Assembly (NCBI RefSeq): GCF_004331735.1
Contig: NZ_SJSO01000002.1
Span: 62,001 to 126,000 of the forward strand
Direction: 5' to 3'
Source: Pedobacter psychrodurus
GTDB taxonomy: Bacteria; Bacteroidota; Bacteroidia; Sphingobacteriales; Sphingobacteriaceae
Length of the DNA: 64,000 nt
The notes beneath the pieces are model-generated. The model ran no database searches and was not told the DNA's origin. It was given only the letters and a program-made list of their open reading frames with translations. Shown here one piece after another: positions 1 to 9,036 of the stretch; the first letter of the stretch is position 1, and the number at the start of each line of letters is the position of its first letter. Both the position numbers and the translations under genes were made by a program.

Positions 1-386
1 GCCCTAACTTTAAAATCATATGCTTCATCAAAATTGGTATTGAAATTTTCGTTGGGTAAATAGCGTGCACTGATTTTAAAAATGGGTTCGTTCTCAGGTA
101 AAATATCCAATGTGGCCAAAAGCATAAAAAATTCGTTTATGCCTTTATTGATAAATTGATACTGTTTAATGTGTATCACCTGAACAGCTTTGCAGGCTGA
201 TTTAATTACATCCAGATTAGCAGAGACAGAATTATCAACCAGGATAATTTGGCTAAAATTAAAGTTTTCAAGCGCCTTTAAGGTCAAAATGGTTTGCCTT
301 TCCCGCTCTTCGTGGGTAAAATGGCTCCGTTTTGATTCCCCTTTTTTTTCCTCTGGATATAAGCATGAGGATACAATTGCTATCAT
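1..386 (-). CDS. Hypothetical protein of the glycan operon, 3' end cut off by the window edge
   Basis: An open frame starts with ATG at 386 and runs off the left edge (128 codons visible). The ATG overlaps the TGA of the upstream glycosyltransferase as ATGA (383-386), which supports translational coupling. The protein begins MIAIVSSCLYPEE and shows a strand followed by an IILVDNS turn near residues 47-53, reminiscent of the nucleotide-binding start of GT-A glycosyltransferases. No DxD motif is visible in the part present. Its place at the end of a polysaccharide operon suggests a sugar-transfer or sugar-modifying role, but I do not recognise a named family. Confidence 0.7.
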   Translation of the reverse strand, partial: MIAIVSSCLYPEEKKGESKRSHFTHEERERQTILTLKALENFNFSQIILVDNSVSANLDVIKSACKAVQVIHIKQYQFINKGINEFFMLLATLDILPENEPIFKISARYLPNENFNTNFDEAYDFKVR

Positions 387-1363
387 GCAAGTTTAGTTTT
401 AAATGCCATTAATTTTCTTGTAACCTTCCAGCCCAATAGGTAGTTAAGAGTTTTGGCGAATTTACTACCTCCTACATCTACGCTAAACTTACGATCGATG
501 GGGGGTAATTCTGCTAATGCTTTGGCCGAAATTGTGGGGTAATTGGGGTAACTTAAAACTGCTACATTGTGCAAAAGCCTGTAAATGGCAAAGTTTGCAT
601 CGTACGAACCTGTTCTACCTAACAATTGTTCCTTTTTAGATAATGCAGACTCAAGTAGGCTTTGATAGGCGGATTTAGTTTGACTGGCAGAAAGGTTTTT
701 AGCACCTGCAGATTTTCTATAATAATTATATCCTTCAGTTTTTACTATTCCTTTTGATTGGAGAATAACTCTTGAGAAAAATTCCCCATCGTCATCCAGT
801 GTTAGGTTTTCGTTCCAAAAACCAGCTTTATCAATAATCTTTTTTGGGGTAAGCCAGGCATTGGGCTGTACCATAGCCCCTTTATTATCTAAACCGCCCC
901 ATAGCCGGGTTAAAAAATAAACAGGATCATCCGTACTTTTGATAAACCTTTCTTCATACGCTGAAGGCAACAATATAGAAAGCTGATCTTCTTTTTGAAA
1001 ATGAATGGTGCTGCAAACCATTAGTTTATCAGGGTTTTGAGCGGCAACTAGCATCTGTTGCTCAATTTTATCTGCTGAAATAAAATCATCTGCATCCAAG
1101 AACTGAATATAGCTGCCCTTTGCTTCCAACACACCTTTATTTCTTGCCCTTGCTGCTCCACCTTTTTTTAACGAAAACAGCCTGATGTTTTCTGCGCTGT
1201 AGGCACTGGCCAACGCTAAAGAACCATCTGTAGATCCATCATCTACTAAAATAATTTCGATTTCTGGCCAGCTTTGTGTAATAACAGATTCAATGCATTT
1301 ATTTAAGTAAATAGATGCATTATAAAATGGAATAACTACAGTAACCAGATCTTGTTTAATCAT
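383..1363 (-). CDS. Family 2 glycosyltransferase
   Basis: A 326-residue cytoplasmic or membrane-associated GT-A enzyme expected to move a sugar from a nucleotide donor onto the growing repeat unit. It has the N-terminal strand VVIPFYN (residues 9-15), the nucleotide-binding DDGSTD (41-46) and the metal-binding DADD (90-93). A TLDDDGEFF segment near residue 190 is placed like the catalytic-base region of GT2 enzymes. There is no membrane segment. It overlaps both neighbours by 4 bp (ATGA). Donor and acceptor cannot be read from the sequence. Confidence 0.9.
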   Translation of the reverse strand: MIKQDLVTVVIPFYNASIYLNKCIESVITQSWPEIEIILVDDGSTDGSLALASAYSAENIRLFSLKKGGAARARNKGVLEAKGSYIQFLDADDFISADKIEQQMLVAAQNPDKLMVCSTIHFQKEDQLSILLPSAYEERFIKSTDDPVYFLTRLWGGLDNKGAMVQPNAWLTPKKIIDKAGFWNENLTLDDDGEFFSRVILQSKGIVKTEGYNYYRKSAGAKNLSASQTKSAYQSLLESALSKKEQLLGRTGSYDANFAIYRLLHNVAVLSYPNYPTISAKALAELPPIDRKFSVDVGGSKFAKTLNYLLGWKVTRKLMAFKTKLA

Positions 1364-2325
1364 TTAGCTTTTAAACTTTTCCAGGCCGAAATGAAATACG
1401 GTTTTTTAGATAAATCCACGTAGTGATGAAGCGTTCCTTCTTGTTTTTCGGTCTGTTGGTTGCTCGGGTTTACAATATATTCTTCTTTTGGCAAACGTTT
1501 TTCGTTCCCTTCAGATGAAACAAGCATGGCTGTTAAAGCCTGTTCTAAAAAATAAGAGGTTCCTTCTTCATTTTCTAATGCGTGTATCCAATGTTCTATT
1601 TTATCCCAATCGATTATTGAAGAATTAAACCCGATAAGGCCAACATTGAGTTTTTTGGTGATTGGCGAAGCACACAGTTGCTCCATTAATGAAATAGAAT
1701 AACCATAAGATTGCGTACTATCTTCAATATTGATGATATTTTTCGGCTTTTTAAGCCAATCTATTACGGCTAAGGGTTCTTTCCAGAATAACATATCCGA
1801 ATCCAGTACCAATTTGTAACTGTTAGGATGATAGGTGTGGATATCGGTTAGTTTTTTTAAATGGTTGTAAATTTTTCTTTTCTGTCTAATTATGGGATAC
1901 TTATTTAGCGGAAGAATGGCATTGAGGTTTTGGTTAATTTGCTGTAGGGTAACTAATTCTGCCCCAGGCAAAAGTTTTGCAGCTATTTCATTAAGTTCTG
2001 CATCAAAAGTACCATCATCCATCAAAACAAACTTAAATTTTTCGTTGGTGTGCTGAGTTAAGGACCTGATACAGAAAAGGGTTTGAAATAAGAACTGCTT
2101 TCCGGTAAGGAAATAAACAGGAAGGCCATCGGGGTAAGAGTAAACAGGGGCTAATCTGTACGCTTCGGCTTTCATCTGTTTGGATCCATTAATCATTTTC
2201 CTGTATTGCATATGGCCACCAAATCGCTTCACTAACCGTAAATACGATTTCGGCTTTCTGTACAGCCCATCAATAATCAGCTGTATTTGCTTTTGCTTCA
2301 GGAAATTAAAATATTTTTGATACAC
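1360..2325 (-). CDS. Putative GT-A type glycosyltransferase (GT8-like layout)
   Basis: A 321-residue protein with a basic N-terminus, then a GT-A-like core: strand VYFLTG near residue 70, LMDDGTF at 101-107 and a clear DSDM metal-binding motif at 175-178 within KLVLDSDMLFW. This layout (late DxD preceded by LVLDSD) resembles GT8-like or capsular transferases rather than GT2. It starts inside the 3' end of the upstream GT2 (28-bp overlap) and its stop overlaps the next start by 4 bp, so it is part of the same operon. The substrate is unknown. Confidence 0.7.
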   Translation of the reverse strand: MYQKYFNFLKQKQIQLIIDGLYRKPKSYLRLVKRFGGHMQYRKMINGSKQMKAEAYRLAPVYSYPDGLPVYFLTGKQFLFQTLFCIRSLTQHTNEKFKFVLMDDGTFDAELNEIAAKLLPGAELVTLQQINQNLNAILPLNKYPIIRQKRKIYNHLKKLTDIHTYHPNSYKLVLDSDMLFWKEPLAVIDWLKKPKNIINIEDSTQSYGYSISLMEQLCASPITKKLNVGLIGFNSSIIDWDKIEHWIHALENEEGTSYFLEQALTAMLVSSEGNEKRLPKEEYIVNPSNQQTEKQEGTLHHYVDLSKKPYFISAWKSLKAK

Positions 2326-3314
2326 CCTAAACTAAATCTGTTAAGTCTTTTTGTTGGCTTTTCCCAAATTCCCTTAAGTATTAAGCCAAGTTTTTGCTGT
2401 TTTGGATACAAACTTGAGGCAATGGTATTTATATGGGACATCCATCTCATTCGGTCAAGGCCAGTTTTTGCCAACCGCGAAATTTTTAAATTTCCATGTT
2501 CAATATAGTACTGATAAATCTTATAGATTTCTTCTACAAATTTATCCTGATCTTTTAAAGTCTTAGACAACTCATGTAGCCTAAAATTAACTAAGGTATT
2601 GGCGGTATAATTAACTGTTGGGTAATTTTCCAGTATGGTTAAGATGAATTTAGTATCAAATCCAAAATGTAAATTTTCATCTATCGTTTGGTTTTGGATC
2701 AGTGCTGTTCCTAGCCATACCCCAGGCTGATGAAAGTTAAAACTTCCGTTCTGTGCAAAATAATTATCTATATTCAGTCCCGTGTTTTTGATCAAGCCAT
2801 AGTAACTATCGTCAACATTCTTACTATCCTCATCTTCCTTAAAATTATTTACCGACCCTGCAATAATCTGATCAGTGCCCCTAAAGCACATTCCCAGCTC
2901 AAATAATGCTCCATGTTCAAGAAAATCATCGCTATTTATCCAGTTAAATAAATCGCCGCTAACCAAATGCAAACCCTTGTTAATGGCGTTTGCCTGCCCA
3001 TTATCTTTTTCTGATACCCAATAGTTGATAAACTGACTGTATTTTTCAATAATTTCTTTACTATTATCAGTGCTTCCTCCATCTATAATGATGTATTCGA
3101 GGTTAGGATAGTTTTGAAGGAGAATTGATCTGATGGTCTGCTCCAAATATACACCCTGATTATAGCTTGGTGTAACAATCGATATTTTTGGCCAGTTTTT
3201 TTTAATGCAGTAAATTTTAGGATCTACCTCTATATCCCATGGCCAAGCCTTCAAATTTTTATTTTGTGGTAATTTGCTTAACAACCCATTATTTTCGGTA
3301 ATAAGATTTTCCAT
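2298..3314 (-). CDS. Family 2 glycosyltransferase (WcaA-like)
   Basis: 338 residues. After a 40-residue N-terminal extension come SIVTPSYNQG (45-54), IIDGGSTD (76-83), a conserved SEKDNGQANAINKG stretch (101-114) and the NSDD metal motif (127-130). This DGGSTD/SEKDxGxxxAINKG pattern is the same subtype as the plus-strand transferase at 25.1 kb, so the two are probably distant paralogs. No transmembrane segment. The next gene upstream in the operon ends directly against this start with no spacer. Sugar specificity is not evident. Confidence 0.88.
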   Translation of the reverse strand: MENLITENNGLLSKLPQNKNLKAWPWDIEVDPKIYCIKKNWPKISIVTPSYNQGVYLEQTIRSILLQNYPNLEYIIIDGGSTDNSKEIIEKYSQFINYWVSEKDNGQANAINKGLHLVSGDLFNWINSDDFLEHGALFELGMCFRGTDQIIAGSVNNFKEDEDSKNVDDSYYGLIKNTGLNIDNYFAQNGSFNFHQPGVWLGTALIQNQTIDENLHFGFDTKFILTILENYPTVNYTANTLVNFRLHELSKTLKDQDKFVEEIYKIYQYYIEHGNLKISRLAKTGLDRMRWMSHINTIASSLYPKQQKLGLILKGIWEKPTKRLNRFSLGCIKNILIS

Positions 3315-4478
3315 CTAATGGTTTAACAGTTGAGATAAAAATTGATCAACAATATGGCTTGCCATTAGGCGCTCCTCGAAAAACTTAGTGCAGTTAGCAG
3401 CATCAATCTTTTTTAGGCTTCCGTTTAAAATATGAAAGGCCAGGTTTTTTTCTGGCGTAATTAATTCGCCAATTTTGTAATCCGCTAATATAGATAGATA
3501 ACTGCGGCATGGGGATAATAAAACAGGCATGTTTTGAGATAAGAAAGCGGAGAATTTGCCCGATGATAAACCTATTTCTTTAATGTTCATCCCTGTGAAA
3601 ATACCAGTATCCGGAACATACATTACAATTCCATAATCAAAGCAGCTTAAAAAGCTTAAATAATCGTTATAATCTTCGAAAACATCATCATGTACAATTA
3701 CGTTTTTCCCTTGGACTTTAAGCGCATTTAATTTGATAAAAACTGGGTTTTCGGGATGGAATTTAGCTTTACTGTGAATAAGTATATATTGATTTGGGGG
3801 CAGCCCGTTTTCAATGGTATCAATAATCTGATTAATGCCCGACCACTCTGCCACACTACCAGTGTGTACATAAACAGTATCGCTCTGCTGAAGGCCAAAG
3901 TCGGTTTTTTTATACTTTTTGCCTTGATAATTTTTATTGATGATGGGATATACGGGAATAAGGAACCAATTGTTAAAGTGTTTAATTCCGTTTTCTTTTA
4001 TTAAAAACTCTTTCCTGATTTCATCTTGTATGATAATTGAAGAGATTATTTTACTGTATTTCGATTCTTCCTTTTTTAATTTAACCAAGGCTGCATCTGC
4101 TGCAATTTCACTTTGAAAAAAGATTTCAAAAGAGCAGTAGTGGATATTTAAATTTTTATTGAACATCTTAATCCGGCCGGTGAGTACCAAACCAGCAGGA
4201 TCAACTGCGATTAGATGTTTGATTTTGTTTTTTTTGATAACAAAGAACATGCTCCAAAAAACCCTGAGGTAATGCAAAAGTTTGTTGGGCCTTCTGGGAA
4301 AGATTAGGCCATTGGGCACATCAGCATAAAAGACATGCTTAAATTCAGCAGGGATTTTACTGTCTCTATTGTTGTTGAACAACATTACCTGTACACCTTT
4401 TTTACCGAGTGCTTCAATTATCCCATACAAAGTGGGATTAGTAAAAGTATCGCGATTAAAGGTTACGATCCCAATCAT
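3315..4478 (-). CDS. GT-B fold glycosyltransferase (GT4-like)
   Basis: 387 residues with two Rossmann-like halves. The N-terminal half begins IGIVTFNRDTFTNPTLYGIIEAL with a glycine-poor acceptor loop. The C-terminal half has VYVHTGSVAEWSG near residue 207, a typical beta-alpha start of a GT-B donor domain, then ENGLPPNQYILI and a late MNIKEIGLSSGKFSAFLSQNMPVLLS that takes the place of the usual E-x7-E donor motif. The first catalytic glutamate is hard to assign, so activity is inferred. It overlaps the SGNH-like gene upstream by 23 bp. Confidence 0.72.
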   Translation of the reverse strand: MIGIVTFNRDTFTNPTLYGIIEALGKKGVQVMLFNNNRDSKIPAEFKHVFYADVPNGLIFPRRPNKLLHYLRVFWSMFFVIKKNKIKHLIAVDPAGLVLTGRIKMFNKNLNIHYCSFEIFFQSEIAADAALVKLKKEESKYSKIISSIIIQDEIRKEFLIKENGIKHFNNWFLIPVYPIINKNYQGKKYKKTDFGLQQSDTVYVHTGSVAEWSGINQIIDTIENGLPPNQYILIHSKAKFHPENPVFIKLNALKVQGKNVIVHDDVFEDYNDYLSFLSCFDYGIVMYVPDTGIFTGMNIKEIGLSSGKFSAFLSQNMPVLLSPCRSYLSILADYKIGELITPEKNLAFHILNGSLKKIDAANCTKFFEERLMASHIVDQFLSQLLNH

Positions 4479-5310
4479 TTTTATTCTTTATTAAAAAATT
4501 GGCCAAAAAGGTACTGTATTTTTCTCGGCTGCTTTCTACTAGGTGGTTCCCATCGTAAGTTTGCAGTGCATTTAAATTTGGGTAAGGAGGAATTCTTGAT
4601 GCCTTTTTAAAATACAGCTCAACAAAACGTTTGGTTTCGATATTACGTTTGGTACTCCACATTTTGGGATGAGCAGGCAATTCCATCATATAGATTTTAA
4701 CCCCATGTTGTTCAAAATAATCAACATACTTTTTAATTTTTTCAGCCGATTCTTTAATCTGTAAAGTATCTACATATTTGTTTTCAAACTCCATGTTCCT
4801 GCCCATGTTGTATGAAACATACTGCATGGCCTCGTTAAAATTAATTGCATGTGTTGTTGATGATACTTGCCCTGTTAACACATTTATTGGATGATTTTTT
4901 TCCTGTAAAAAGGGTAAATAGTTTAAAAAAATGCTGTAAAGTGGGCTTAATGCTGGCCTAATCAGGTTTTCGTCAAGGGGCCGTTCTAACCAGTTTGTTT
5001 CTAGTATAATGGCTTTCGGCAGTTTTTTTTTCTGCTTTATCAAAGCTAAGCCGGTAAGGCTTCCACCACCAATAAAATTTAAAGTAGTGCTACGTTTATT
5101 TAAGCCCGGAAGGGTTAAACCCTCAGACATTGAACTGCCGACTATTATTACATCATAATCTTGGTTACCGAAGTGAAAATCTTCAGCGCGGATCTGGTTT
5201 TCCTGTAAATAGCTGTAATAACTGGCTTTAACTGGATACACCTTTAAAAATAGGGTATAGGCCAAAACAATGATAATAAACAAGAAAGTAACCTTTAAAA
5301 TAAAGCGCAT
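4456..5310 (-). CDS. SGNH-hydrolase-like accessory protein of an MBOAT acylation pair
   Basis: 284 residues with one N-terminal membrane anchor (about 4-24), so the rest is probably periplasmic. Block I is VIIVGSSMSEG with the candidate nucleophile serine in GSS (58-60). A C-terminal D-G-N-H (D253, H256) matches the Asp-x-x-His of SGNH/DltD/AlgJ-type esterases. It follows the MBOAT gene with a 1-bp overlap. By analogy with DltB/DltD, PatA/PatB and AlgI/AlgJ, the pair would move an acyl group (for example acetyl) across the membrane onto the exported polysaccharide. The acceptor is unknown. Confidence 0.7.
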   Translation of the reverse strand: MRFILKVTFLFIIIVLAYTLFLKVYPVKASYYSYLQENQIRAEDFHFGNQDYDVIIVGSSMSEGLTLPGLNKRSTTLNFIGGGSLTGLALIKQKKKLPKAIILETNWLERPLDENLIRPALSPLYSIFLNYLPFLQEKNHPINVLTGQVSSTTHAINFNEAMQYVSYNMGRNMEFENKYVDTLQIKESAEKIKKYVDYFEQHGVKIYMMELPAHPKMWSTKRNIETKRFVELYFKKASRIPPYPNLNALQTYDGNHLVESSREKYSTFLANFLIKNKNDWDRNL

Positions 5311-6719
5311 TAAAACCTGAAATAGATAAAGTTACCACTAAAGCCTGCATTTGATAGGATCAAAAATAACAATACGGCGTATAAAAATGGCTCTAACTTA
5401 TTGATTGTTAATGTGTACCTGTTCCTTAATAAGTAAAGAATGTAATAAAATAAAACAGGCAAACAATAAAAGAAAACGTACCACTCTCTATTGCTCAGTG
5501 TAAAACCATGCCAATAAGCAGGGGCCAATGCTTTATAAAAATTAACGACTTCATGAATGGTTAAGAGTTTAAAAAACAGCCAGGCAAACGATACAACCGT
5601 AAAAACCAAAATTACCTTTAAAGCCTTATACCAAGTGGTATTATTGGGTTTAAAATAGTTACTGATGAGCCTTTCTATGGCAATCGCTAATCCATGAACT
5701 GTGCCCCATAAAGCAAAATTCCACGTTGCACCATGCCACAGGCCGCCTAAAAACATGACAATAAATAAGTTGAAATAGGTTCTGAGTACACCTTTTCTAT
5801 TGCCTCCCAGTGGAATATATAAATATTCTTTTAACCATCTGGAAAGAGAAATATGCCATCTTGTCCAAAATTCAGAAAAACTTTTCGAAATATAGGGGAA
5901 GTTAAAATTGTTAATGAGATCGTAACCCAGTAGGCTGGCCAAACCCAGGGCTATTAACGAATAGCCAGCAAAATCGGCAAAGATTTGAATCGAATAACCA
6001 AATAGCAGGGTAATTAAAGTTATGGGATGATAAATTTCGAAAGGATAGATCAGGTCTGCTGTAATATCCTTTAAATTATCGGCAACAACCATTTTTAGAA
6101 AATACCCAAGTATAAGCTGCTTAAATACTTTCTCCCAGTTAATATTTTTAAAGTATTTAATCCCGATTTGCGGAATAAACTGATCCGCCTTTAAGATAGG
6201 GCCGGCTATTAAATGTGGAAAAAAAGAAATAAATAAGCTGGAGCGTATAAAATGGCTATAAAAGCTTTGGTTCTTGATGATGCCTTGCACTTCTTTTTGC
6301 TTATAAGAATCGACCAATAAGCTAATCCCCTCAAAGGTGAAGAATGAAACACCGATTGGCAGTGGGACTAATATTAAAAAATGGAAAAAAGGTTGTGCGT
6401 GTAAGCTACTATCAATAAAAGTTAAGGTAAATAGCTTGATATATTTGAAAAAGAATAGAGTAGCTAAATTAAAAGCAATACCCAAAAAAAGCCAGGCCTT
6501 TACATTTTGCTTTTTATCGGTACTTACTTTATAACTGATAATGGTATTGACCAAAATAGAAATTAACAGTATTGCGGTAGCTTTCCAATAAGCTGTTCCA
6601 TAGAAATATGTACTTACAATAACCAGGAATGGCAATTGCCATTTTTTAACAAATGGCAAGTAATAGATTGCAAATACCGCAACAAAGAAAAAAACAAAAG
6701 AGAGCGAGTTGAACAGCAA
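5310..6719 (-). CDS. MBOAT family membrane O-acyltransferase
   Basis: 469 residues with about ten hydrophobic segments. The MBOAT signature is clear: FSEFWTRWHISLSRWLKEYLYIPLGGN (281-307) with His289, then GGLWHGATWNFALWG (325-339) with the invariant His329. Length and order match AlgI/DltB/PatA. It should carry an acyl group from a cytoplasmic donor through the inner membrane for modification of a surface polysaccharide. The SGNH-like partner begins on its last base. An 8-bp gap separates it from the aminotransferase upstream in the operon. Confidence 0.93.
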   Translation of the reverse strand: MLFNSLSFVFFFVAVFAIYYLPFVKKWQLPFLVIVSTYFYGTAYWKATAILLISILVNTIISYKVSTDKKQNVKAWLFLGIAFNLATLFFFKYIKLFTLTFIDSSLHAQPFFHFLILVPLPIGVSFFTFEGISLLVDSYKQKEVQGIIKNQSFYSHFIRSSLFISFFPHLIAGPILKADQFIPQIGIKYFKNINWEKVFKQLILGYFLKMVVADNLKDITADLIYPFEIYHPITLITLLFGYSIQIFADFAGYSLIALGLASLLGYDLINNFNFPYISKSFSEFWTRWHISLSRWLKEYLYIPLGGNRKGVLRTYFNLFIVMFLGGLWHGATWNFALWGTVHGLAIAIERLISNYFKPNNTTWYKALKVILVFTVVSFAWLFFKLLTIHEVVNFYKALAPAYWHGFTLSNREWYVFFYCLPVLFYYILYLLRNRYTLTINKLEPFLYAVLLFLILSNAGFSGNFIYFRF

Positions 6720-6726
6720 AACTAGT

Positions 6727-7845
6727 TTATGAAATTATTGCTTTTAATACTTCTGTTACCCTAACTAATTCTTCTTGCTTCAGGCCAAGTCCACTTGGTA
6801 AATAAAACCCGTTATTGGCCAATTCTTCGGCAACGGGGTACGATTCATTTTTAAATAAACCCATGTTCTGAAAAACAGGTTGTTGGTGCATGCACCAAAA
6901 GAATGGCCTGGTACCAATTTTTTCTTTGGCCAGCCCTTCAACAATTTTTTCTTTAATTTTAATACCTGGAGCCACAATACCGAAAACCCAATTAATGTTG
7001 TGTGCAAATGCTGTGCTGGGTTTTGGTAGGCGAAAACCCAACTCGGTTAAAAAAGAAAGCTGTGTTTGATAGGTATTGCCAATATCTTTTTTTATTGTTA
7101 AAAAGTGGTCAATCTGTTCTAACTGTGCTAAACCAAGTGCGGCCTGTAAGTTGGTCATCCTGTAGTTCCATCCCAGTTCGTGATGAACAAATCTAGGTCC
7201 GTTGGGTTCAAAGCAAAGATTCCTTAGTTTTCTGCATCTTTCAGCCAGTGCTAAATCGTTGGTTAAAATCATGCCTCCCTCTCCGGTGGTAATGTGTTTA
7301 TTCGGATAAAAACTAAAAATACTCAGATCGCCAAAACTGCCACATTTTTGCCCGTTGTAGGTTTGGCCATGCATTTCTGCGGCATCCTCAATAATTTTTA
7401 GCTGATATTTTTTAGCCAGTTGGAGTATGGGGTCCATATCAACCGGTAGCCCATAAATGTGTACAACTAAAATGGCTTTTGTTCTCGGCGTAATTTTAGC
7501 TTCAACCTGCAATACATCCATATTCCAGGTAATGGGATCGCTATCCACCAAAACAGGTACTGCACCGGCAGTAACAACTGATTGAGCTGGCGAAATGATT
7601 GTAAAAGTTGGCATAATTACTTCATCTCCAGTACAAATGTTTAAAGCCTTTACAGCAATATCCAATGCAGCAGATCCATTGCTCACAGCTACACCATATT
7701 TTGGCCCAATATACTGGCTAAATTCCTTTTCAAACTTAGCGATGAATGGTCCTTCACTACTAATCCATCCGGTCTCGATACATTCAGTCAAATATTTTAA
7801 CTCGTTGCCATTAAATAGGGGAGTGTTAACGGGAATTGGATTCAT
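6727..7845 (-). CDS. DegT/DnrJ/EryC1/StrS family sugar aminotransferase (perosamine-synthase-like)
   Basis: 372 residues, a PLP-dependent fold type I enzyme. SNGSAALDIAVKAL (55-68) binds the cofactor phosphate, IIEDAAE (151-157) holds the pyridine-N aspartate, and SFYPNKHITTGEGG (178-191) carries the Schiff-base lysine K183. The family makes amino sugars from nucleotide 4-keto (or 3-keto) sugars with glutamate as amino donor. The GPFIAKFEKEF start and EDAAEMHG motif are most like GDP-perosamine or related C4 transaminases. Next to it are a methyltransferase and a cupin, which may further modify the same sugar. Confidence 0.9.
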   Translation of the reverse strand: MNPIPVNTPLFNGNELKYLTECIETGWISSEGPFIAKFEKEFSQYIGPKYGVAVSNGSAALDIAVKALNICTGDEVIMPTFTIISPAQSVVTAGAVPVLVDSDPITWNMDVLQVEAKITPRTKAILVVHIYGLPVDMDPILQLAKKYQLKIIEDAAEMHGQTYNGQKCGSFGDLSIFSFYPNKHITTGEGGMILTNDLALAERCRKLRNLCFEPNGPRFVHHELGWNYRMTNLQAALGLAQLEQIDHFLTIKKDIGNTYQTQLSFLTELGFRLPKPSTAFAHNINWVFGIVAPGIKIKEKIVEGLAKEKIGTRPFFWCMHQQPVFQNMGLFKNESYPVAEELANNGFYLPSGLGLKQEELVRVTEVLKAIIS

Positions 7846-7848
7846 GTA

Positions 7849-8601
7849 TTAAATTTTTTTAAAAATGTAGCACACGCCCCAAGTATCTACTGAAGGAGCC
7901 GCTTGGGTTAAAAATTCTTCCGAATGTAAAATTTCGAACTGTGTAGCGAAAGCCAAAAGTTCTATTTCTGGTTTGCTAAAATGGCGCATGGGGTGTTTTT
8001 CGGAAAAGACGGTTCTGGTTCCTGATTCTATGTCAGTAACTTCTATATCGTAGTTTACCTCTACAACATTCTGCTCTGGATAAATTATTGGCTTTGCATT
8101 TCTAATTACACTGATCTTCTCATTGCTAAGCTGTTTTGTCCGTTTTTCAGGAACTAAAGCGTGCACAGCGGCACTGTGCCAAACATCAAAAATAAATAAT
8201 CCGCCTTGTTTTAAGTGTCTATGCACATTTTGAAAGGTATGAATTAGATCTTGGTTACGATTTAAATAACTGATTACATGAAATAATGACAATGCAATAT
8301 CGAATTGCTTATCCACTTCAAAAGTGCTGATGTCTGCAACCTGAAATTCAATATTTTCGCGCTTATTTTGATTGGCAATATTAACCATTTCGGCACTGCG
8401 TTCGATTCCGTAAATGTGATACCCTTTTTGGGAAAAGAGATTAGCATGCTTTCCGGTTCCGGAGCCCAATTCAATTACATTTTTGCTTTGTGGCTTATAT
8501 TGTTTGATGAGCTGATCTATGTAATCGGTTTCAAGAGCATAATCTTTATCTTGATACAAAAGATCGTAGTACTGACTGTAGAGCTTAAAATTTTGCAGCA
8601 T
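7849..8601 (-). CDS. Class I SAM-dependent methyltransferase
   Basis: I place the start at the ATG at 8601 (250 residues, MLQNFKLYSQYYDLLY). The longer frame from 8643 would overlap the cupin gene, whereas this start sits 4 bp after its stop. SAM-binding motif I is VIELGSGTGKHA. FDIALSLFHVISYL supplies motif IV. The protein ends in a beta-rich segment common to small-molecule methyltransferases. Its place between the aminotransferase and the cupin suggests N- or O-methylation of a nucleotide amino sugar. This is inference only. Confidence 0.85.
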   Translation of the reverse strand: MLQNFKLYSQYYDLLYQDKDYALETDYIDQLIKQYKPQSKNVIELGSGTGKHANLFSQKGYHIYGIERSAEMVNIANQNKRENIEFQVADISTFEVDKQFDIALSLFHVISYLNRNQDLIHTFQNVHRHLKQGGLFIFDVWHSAAVHALVPEKRTKQLSNEKISVIRNAKPIIYPEQNVVEVNYDIEVTDIESGTRTVFSEKHPMRHFSKPEIELLAFATQFEILHSEEFLTQAAPSVDTWGVCYIFKKI

Positions 8602-8605
8602 TATT

Positions 8606-9034
8606 TTAAGGGGTAATATTAATGTTATTGGGTTTATGGTCAAATCTTACCTTGTCTTCATCGCCACAATATGGCCCCTGTTTAATTTCGATCATTTCTG
8701 AGCTTTCCAGCATTTCAAAACCATGTCCGCCAGCAGCCAATAAAATTACATCTCCGGTGCTCACAATTCTGCTTTCCAGATAATTACGTTCATCATCATA
8801 AAAATCAACACGGACTTTACCCGATTTGATATAGAGTACCTCTTGGGTTAAGGTAACTTTCCTTTCTACCAAATTATGAACATGTGGGTCTATAATATAT
8901 CCTTTGGGCCTATTCATGTAACCTAATTGCTGGGAGAAATCTCCAGGGGTGAAAAATTCGATACCGTCTTTTTTAAACTGCGCCCTCACAATGACAGCTA
9001 GTAGTTTAGATTGGTGGTATACTTGGTCTATCAT
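8606..9034 (-). CDS. Small cupin-fold protein of the sugar-modification block
   Basis: 142 residues with one cupin barrel. Motif 1 is visible as IIDPHVHNLVERKVTLTQEVLYIKSGKVRV (47-76; two His and a Glu as potential metal ligands), followed by GDVILLAAGGHGFEML (motif 2, His near residue 104). Cupins in O-antigen clusters include FdtA-type nucleotide-sugar isomerases and WbuC-like proteins. This one lacks the usual FdtA N-terminus, so the reaction is open. It is separated by 2 bp from the methyltransferase gene upstream in the operon. Confidence 0.75.
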   Translation of the reverse strand: MIDQVYHQSKLLAVIVRAQFKKDGIEFFTPGDFSQQLGYMNRPKGYIIDPHVHNLVERKVTLTQEVLYIKSGKVRVDFYDDERNYLESRIVSTGDVILLAAGGHGFEMLESSEMIEIKQGPYCGDEDKVRFDHKPNNINITP

Positions 9035-9036
9035 TT

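Noticed and set aside
190..396. Plus-strand frame of 68 codons
   Set aside because: It is the shadow of the partial minus-strand gene 1-386, which has the operon-type ATGA overlap.
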